The translations under genes were made by a program, and so were the position numbers. From NCBI GenBank assembly GCA_021817645.1, contig JAKAGH010000174.1:1-6814 (forward strand): a stretch of 6,814 bases of DNA, read 5' to 3'. The notes under the pieces are model-generated. The model had not been told where the DNA came from. It saw only the letters and a list, made by a program, of their open reading frames with translations, and searched no databases. Each line of letters begins with the position of its first letter. The stretch's first letter is position 1. This DNA comes from Deltaproteobacteria bacterium (GTDB taxonomy: Bacteria; Desulfobacterota; Desulfobaccia; Desulfobaccales; 0-14-0-80-60-11). Positions 5,615 to 6,814 of the stretch are shown piece by piece.

Positions 5615-5734
5615 TTAGTGACGGTCCAATTCTTGGGCGCTTTCTTCCGCCCGGGTCATGGAAAACAGGCCGATAATCACCATCCCTGCCAACACGCCGA
5701 TCATCAAACCACCGTAAAAAGCCAGGAGCGCCAT
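5615..5734 (-). CDS. Single-pass membrane microprotein, 39 residues
   Basis: A short reading frame, easy to miss by length cut-off. It encodes MALLAFYGGLMIGVLAG, continuing MVIIGLFSMTRAEESAQELDRH and a TAA stop. The first 25 residues are one hydrophobic, Gly-rich membrane segment (GG at 8-9, G13, G17, G22). The last 12-14 are a charged tail. With basic and acidic residues only at the C-terminus, the tail is likely cytoplasmic. The case for a real gene is an excellent ribosome site, AAGGAGGGG six bases before the ATG, together with its own promoter at 5830-5857 and a GC-rich hairpin downstream. The shape recalls tiny proteins of the DUF3789 type (one membrane helix plus acidic tail), but I cannot confirm that relationship. 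Function unknown. Confidence 0.72.
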   Translation of the reverse strand: MALLAFYGGLMIGVLAGMVIIGLFSMTRAEESAQELDRH

Positions 5735-5829
5735 ATTGATCCCCTCCTTTAGGAAGATCTGTTTTGGCCGAACTTCTAACCTTTTCCCCGGCCCATCACG
5801 GTCGAGGGCTTACTTCCCCCGTTGATTGT

Positions 5830-5857
5830 ATTATGCCCCCTGATAAACAAAAAACAA
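5830..5857 (-). promoter_or_regulatory. Sigma70-like promoter for the membrane microprotein
   Basis: Minus-strand TTGTTT (5857-5852), 16 bases, then CATAAT (5835-5830), a five-of-six -10 box. The -35 box and spacer length are the same as in the tat promoter. Transcription would start near 5823, giving a leader of about 90 bases before the ATG at 5734. That leader holds only a weak GGCCG/CGGCC stem. Confidence 0.45.
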
Positions 5858-5963
5858 TAGGCAGAAATACCTAATTCTTGATCAAACCAATCTCCCAGCC
5901 GACAAAATTCTTGCCAGCCGGGAGAGGCTGACATAATCTGGAGCAGTGGTGCAGGGGTGGCCT

Positions 5964-5996
5964 CTAGTGTCCGCCCGGAATCAGGGCGAACACTAG
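5964..5996. repeat. Hairpin repeat, CTAGTGT-type arms
   Basis: Arms CTAGTGTCCGCCC (5964-5976) and GGGCGAACACTAG (5984-5996) pair at 12 of 13 positions across a seven-base loop. A related sequence, ACACTAGGTTTGCCCC, recurs at 6211-6226 on the far side of the larger element. The type resembles short intergenic palindromes that occur in many copies in environmental bacterial genomes; copy number cannot be judged from one window. Confidence 0.7.
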
Positions 5997-6054
5997 TATG
6001 GGGTCCCAGGAATAAGTTACAAAAATATCACTTAGGAATATGCCCAATATTATT

Positions 6055-6077
6055 CCCTCTCCCCTCGGGGGAGAGGG
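6055..6077. repeat. Perfect 10-bp hairpin in the left arm of the foldback element
   Basis: CCCTCTCCCC (6055-6064), loop TCG, GGGGAGAGGG (6068-6077), followed by TTAGGGTGAGGGG. This C/G-asymmetric motif followed by tTAGGGTGAGGGG is familiar from intergenic repeats in many unrelated bacterial genomes. Confidence 0.7.
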
Positions 6078-6144
6078 TTAGGGTGAGGGGGGCGACTTTG
6101 GCTAAGTGGCTGTAATCAGCCAAAAGACGCCACCCCCACCCCGA

Positions 6145-6168
6145 CCCTCCCCCCTCGAAGGGGGAGGG
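6145..6168. repeat. 9-bp hairpin in the right arm of the foldback element
   Basis: CCCTCCCCC (6145-6153) and GGGGGAGGG (6160-6168) pair perfectly across CTCGAA. It is the mirror-image counterpart of the hairpin at 6055-6077, preceded by CCCCCACCCCGA, the inverse of the left GGGTGAGGGGG. Confidence 0.65.
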
Positions 6169-6261
6169 AGTAAAGACAACCCAAGTTATGTAAGGTATTC
6201 CTGGGACGGCACACTAGGTTTGCCCCTACAATAAACCTTTCTTACCTGCCAGGAGTCCGGT

Positions 6262-6814
6262 ATGCCCGGGCAACCCCCGAAGTTACAAGGTGAATCAGCG
6301 CTGATCGCCGCCCTGAACCGGCTTTTCGGGCCGCCTCCCTCCGGGGTGGCCGTGGGCATCGGTGACGACTGTGCAGCCCTGGCCGTGGCCGGTGAAGATT
6401 ACCTCCTGTGGACCGTGGACACCCTGATCGAAGGAGTCCACTTCGATCTCGCCTATTTTTCTCTGCCCCAGTTGGGACGCAAGGCCCTGGCCGTGAACCT
6501 GAGCGACATCGCCGCCATGGGGGGAGAGCCCCTGTACACTCTGCTTTCCCTGGGCTGGCCCCGGGATCGGGACGTAGCCGGAGCCCTGGCCCTGGGGACA
6601 GGTCTGGCCCAGGCCGCCCAAGATTACGGCGTGGCCGTAATCGGCGGGGACACCGTGGCTGCGCCCGGCGTCATGATCACCCTCACCCTTTTGGGCCGGG
6701 TGCCCCGGAGCGAGATGCTGCAACGCGGGGGGGCCCGGGTTGGGGACCGCGTCTATGTCACCGGCCCTCTGGGGGAGGCGGCCGCGGGCCTGGAGATTTT
6801 GCAGCGCGGCCTGG
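6262..6814 (+). CDS. thiL: Thiamine-monophosphate kinase ThiL, C-terminal part beyond the window
   Basis: ThiL phosphorylates thiamine monophosphate to thiamine pyrophosphate with ATP, the last step of cofactor synthesis, in the cytoplasm. From ATG 6262 I read 184 codons without a stop. Family motifs are present in order: ESALIAALNRLF (11-22), the metal/nucleotide-binding GIGDDCA (32-38), VDTLIEGVHF (52-61), GRKALAVNLSDIAAMGGEP (72-90), VIGGDT (126-131) and ARVGDRVYVTGPLGEAAAGL (158-177). Full-length ThiL is about 310-350 residues, so roughly half is missing at the right edge. The start is supported by AGGAG six bases upstream. No thiamine riboswitch is seen in front of it; instead the upstream DNA is the foldback element. 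A thiamine-binding family protein is encoded at 914-1213 in a separate unit. Confidence 0.95.
   Translation, partial: MPGQPPKLQGESALIAALNRLFGPPPSGVAVGIGDDCAALAVAGEDYLLWTVDTLIEGVHFDLAYFSLPQLGRKALAVNLSDIAAMGGEPLYTLLSLGWPRDRDVAGALALGTGLAQAAQDYGVAVIGGDTVAAPGVMITLTLLGRVPRSEMLQRGGARVGDRVYVTGPLGEAAAGLEILQRGL

Larger units (their letters stand above)
5997..6210. mobile_element. MITE-like foldback element, about 210 bp, no coding capacity
   Basis: A long imperfect palindrome. TCCCAGGAATAAGTTACA (6004-6021) pairs with the inverse of 6189-6206 at 16 of 18 positions. Further in, the left CCCTCTCCCC hairpin block (6055-6094) mirrors the right CCCCAC...GGGAGGG block (6130-6170), and TTTGGCT (6097-6103) pairs with AGCCAAA (6118-6124) near the centre. 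The 7-base sequence ACACTAG directly precedes (5990-5996) and follows (6211-6217) the element, as a target-site duplication would. The exact ends are uncertain because CTAG is itself palindromic and the inverted repeat partly extends through it. No transposase is encoded, so any movement would need an enzyme from elsewhere. Confidence 0.6.
5735..6261. other. Non-coding, repeat-rich gap of 527 bases
   Basis: I see no credible gene here on either strand. From left to right it holds the leader and promoter of the microprotein gene (to 5857), about 100 bases without clear structure, a hairpin repeat (5964-5996), a foldback MITE-like element (5997-6210), and a short leader for thiL. The sequence TACAAT at 6227-6232, at the right edge of the repeat, could serve as a -10 box for thiL, but no good -35 box is at the right distance. 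Confidence 0.6.

Noticed and set aside
5878..5885. TTGATCAA palindrome as an FNR/CRP-type site
   Set aside because: FNR sites need TTGAT and ATCAA separated by four bases; here the halves are fused, so the spacing is wrong.
5964..6210. CRISPR array
   Set aside because: The repeats are inverted and nested, not evenly spaced direct repeats with unique spacers.
6295..6723. Minus-strand frame of 142 codons
   Set aside because: Antisense shadow of thiL, which shows all its family motifs on the plus strand.

Overview
The window is 6.8 kb of GC-rich bacterial chromosome with short A+T-rich gaps between genes. No phage or plasmid backbone, rRNA, tRNA or CRISPR array was seen. The gene set (DnaJ, RarA, ThiL, Tat subunits, a lone receiver protein, a HAD phosphatase) and the style of intergenic palindromes suggest a Gram-negative environmental bacterium. 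Desulfobacterota/Deltaproteobacteria is my best guess, but it is an inference from general resemblance and not proven by any single marker.

Layout. Positions 1-3841 are read leftward (minus strand). A compact unit runs from a sigma70-like promoter at 1644-1672 through an atypical stand-alone receiver protein (1591-1241) and an MTH1187/DUF77-type thiamine-binding protein (1213-914) into dnaJ (907 to beyond the left edge). Upstream of it lie a secreted protein of unknown function (2375-1851) and rarA (3841-2504). At 3842-3905 an A+T-rich divergent promoter region separates rarA from a rightward unit. That unit holds two consecutive TatA/TatB-like genes (3906-4190 and 4207-4743) and a HAD phosphatase (4809-5462). 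A GC-rich hairpin (5491-5533) lies between the HAD gene and a convergent 39-codon membrane microprotein gene (5734-5615) with a very strong ribosome binding site and its own promoter. The next 500 bases are non-coding and dominated by palindromes: a roughly 210-bp MITE-like foldback element that looks inserted into an older hairpin repeat. thiL starts at 6262 and runs off the right edge.

How the genes relate. The most unusual content is the tandem Tat pair. Both proteins have a normal N-terminal Tat membrane anchor and amphipathic helix, but their C-terminal tails carry CxxC-x10-CxxC zinc-ribbon modules, one in the first and three in the second. With the usual Tat topology these four predicted metal sites would sit on the cytoplasmic face, where Tat substrates arrive. 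The second oddity is the receiver protein: Glu replaces the phospho-acceptor Asp and Ser replaces one residue of the acidic pair, so it may not work by phosphorylation. The thiamine-binding protein and thiL are both linked to thiamine but sit about 5 kb apart in separate transcription units.
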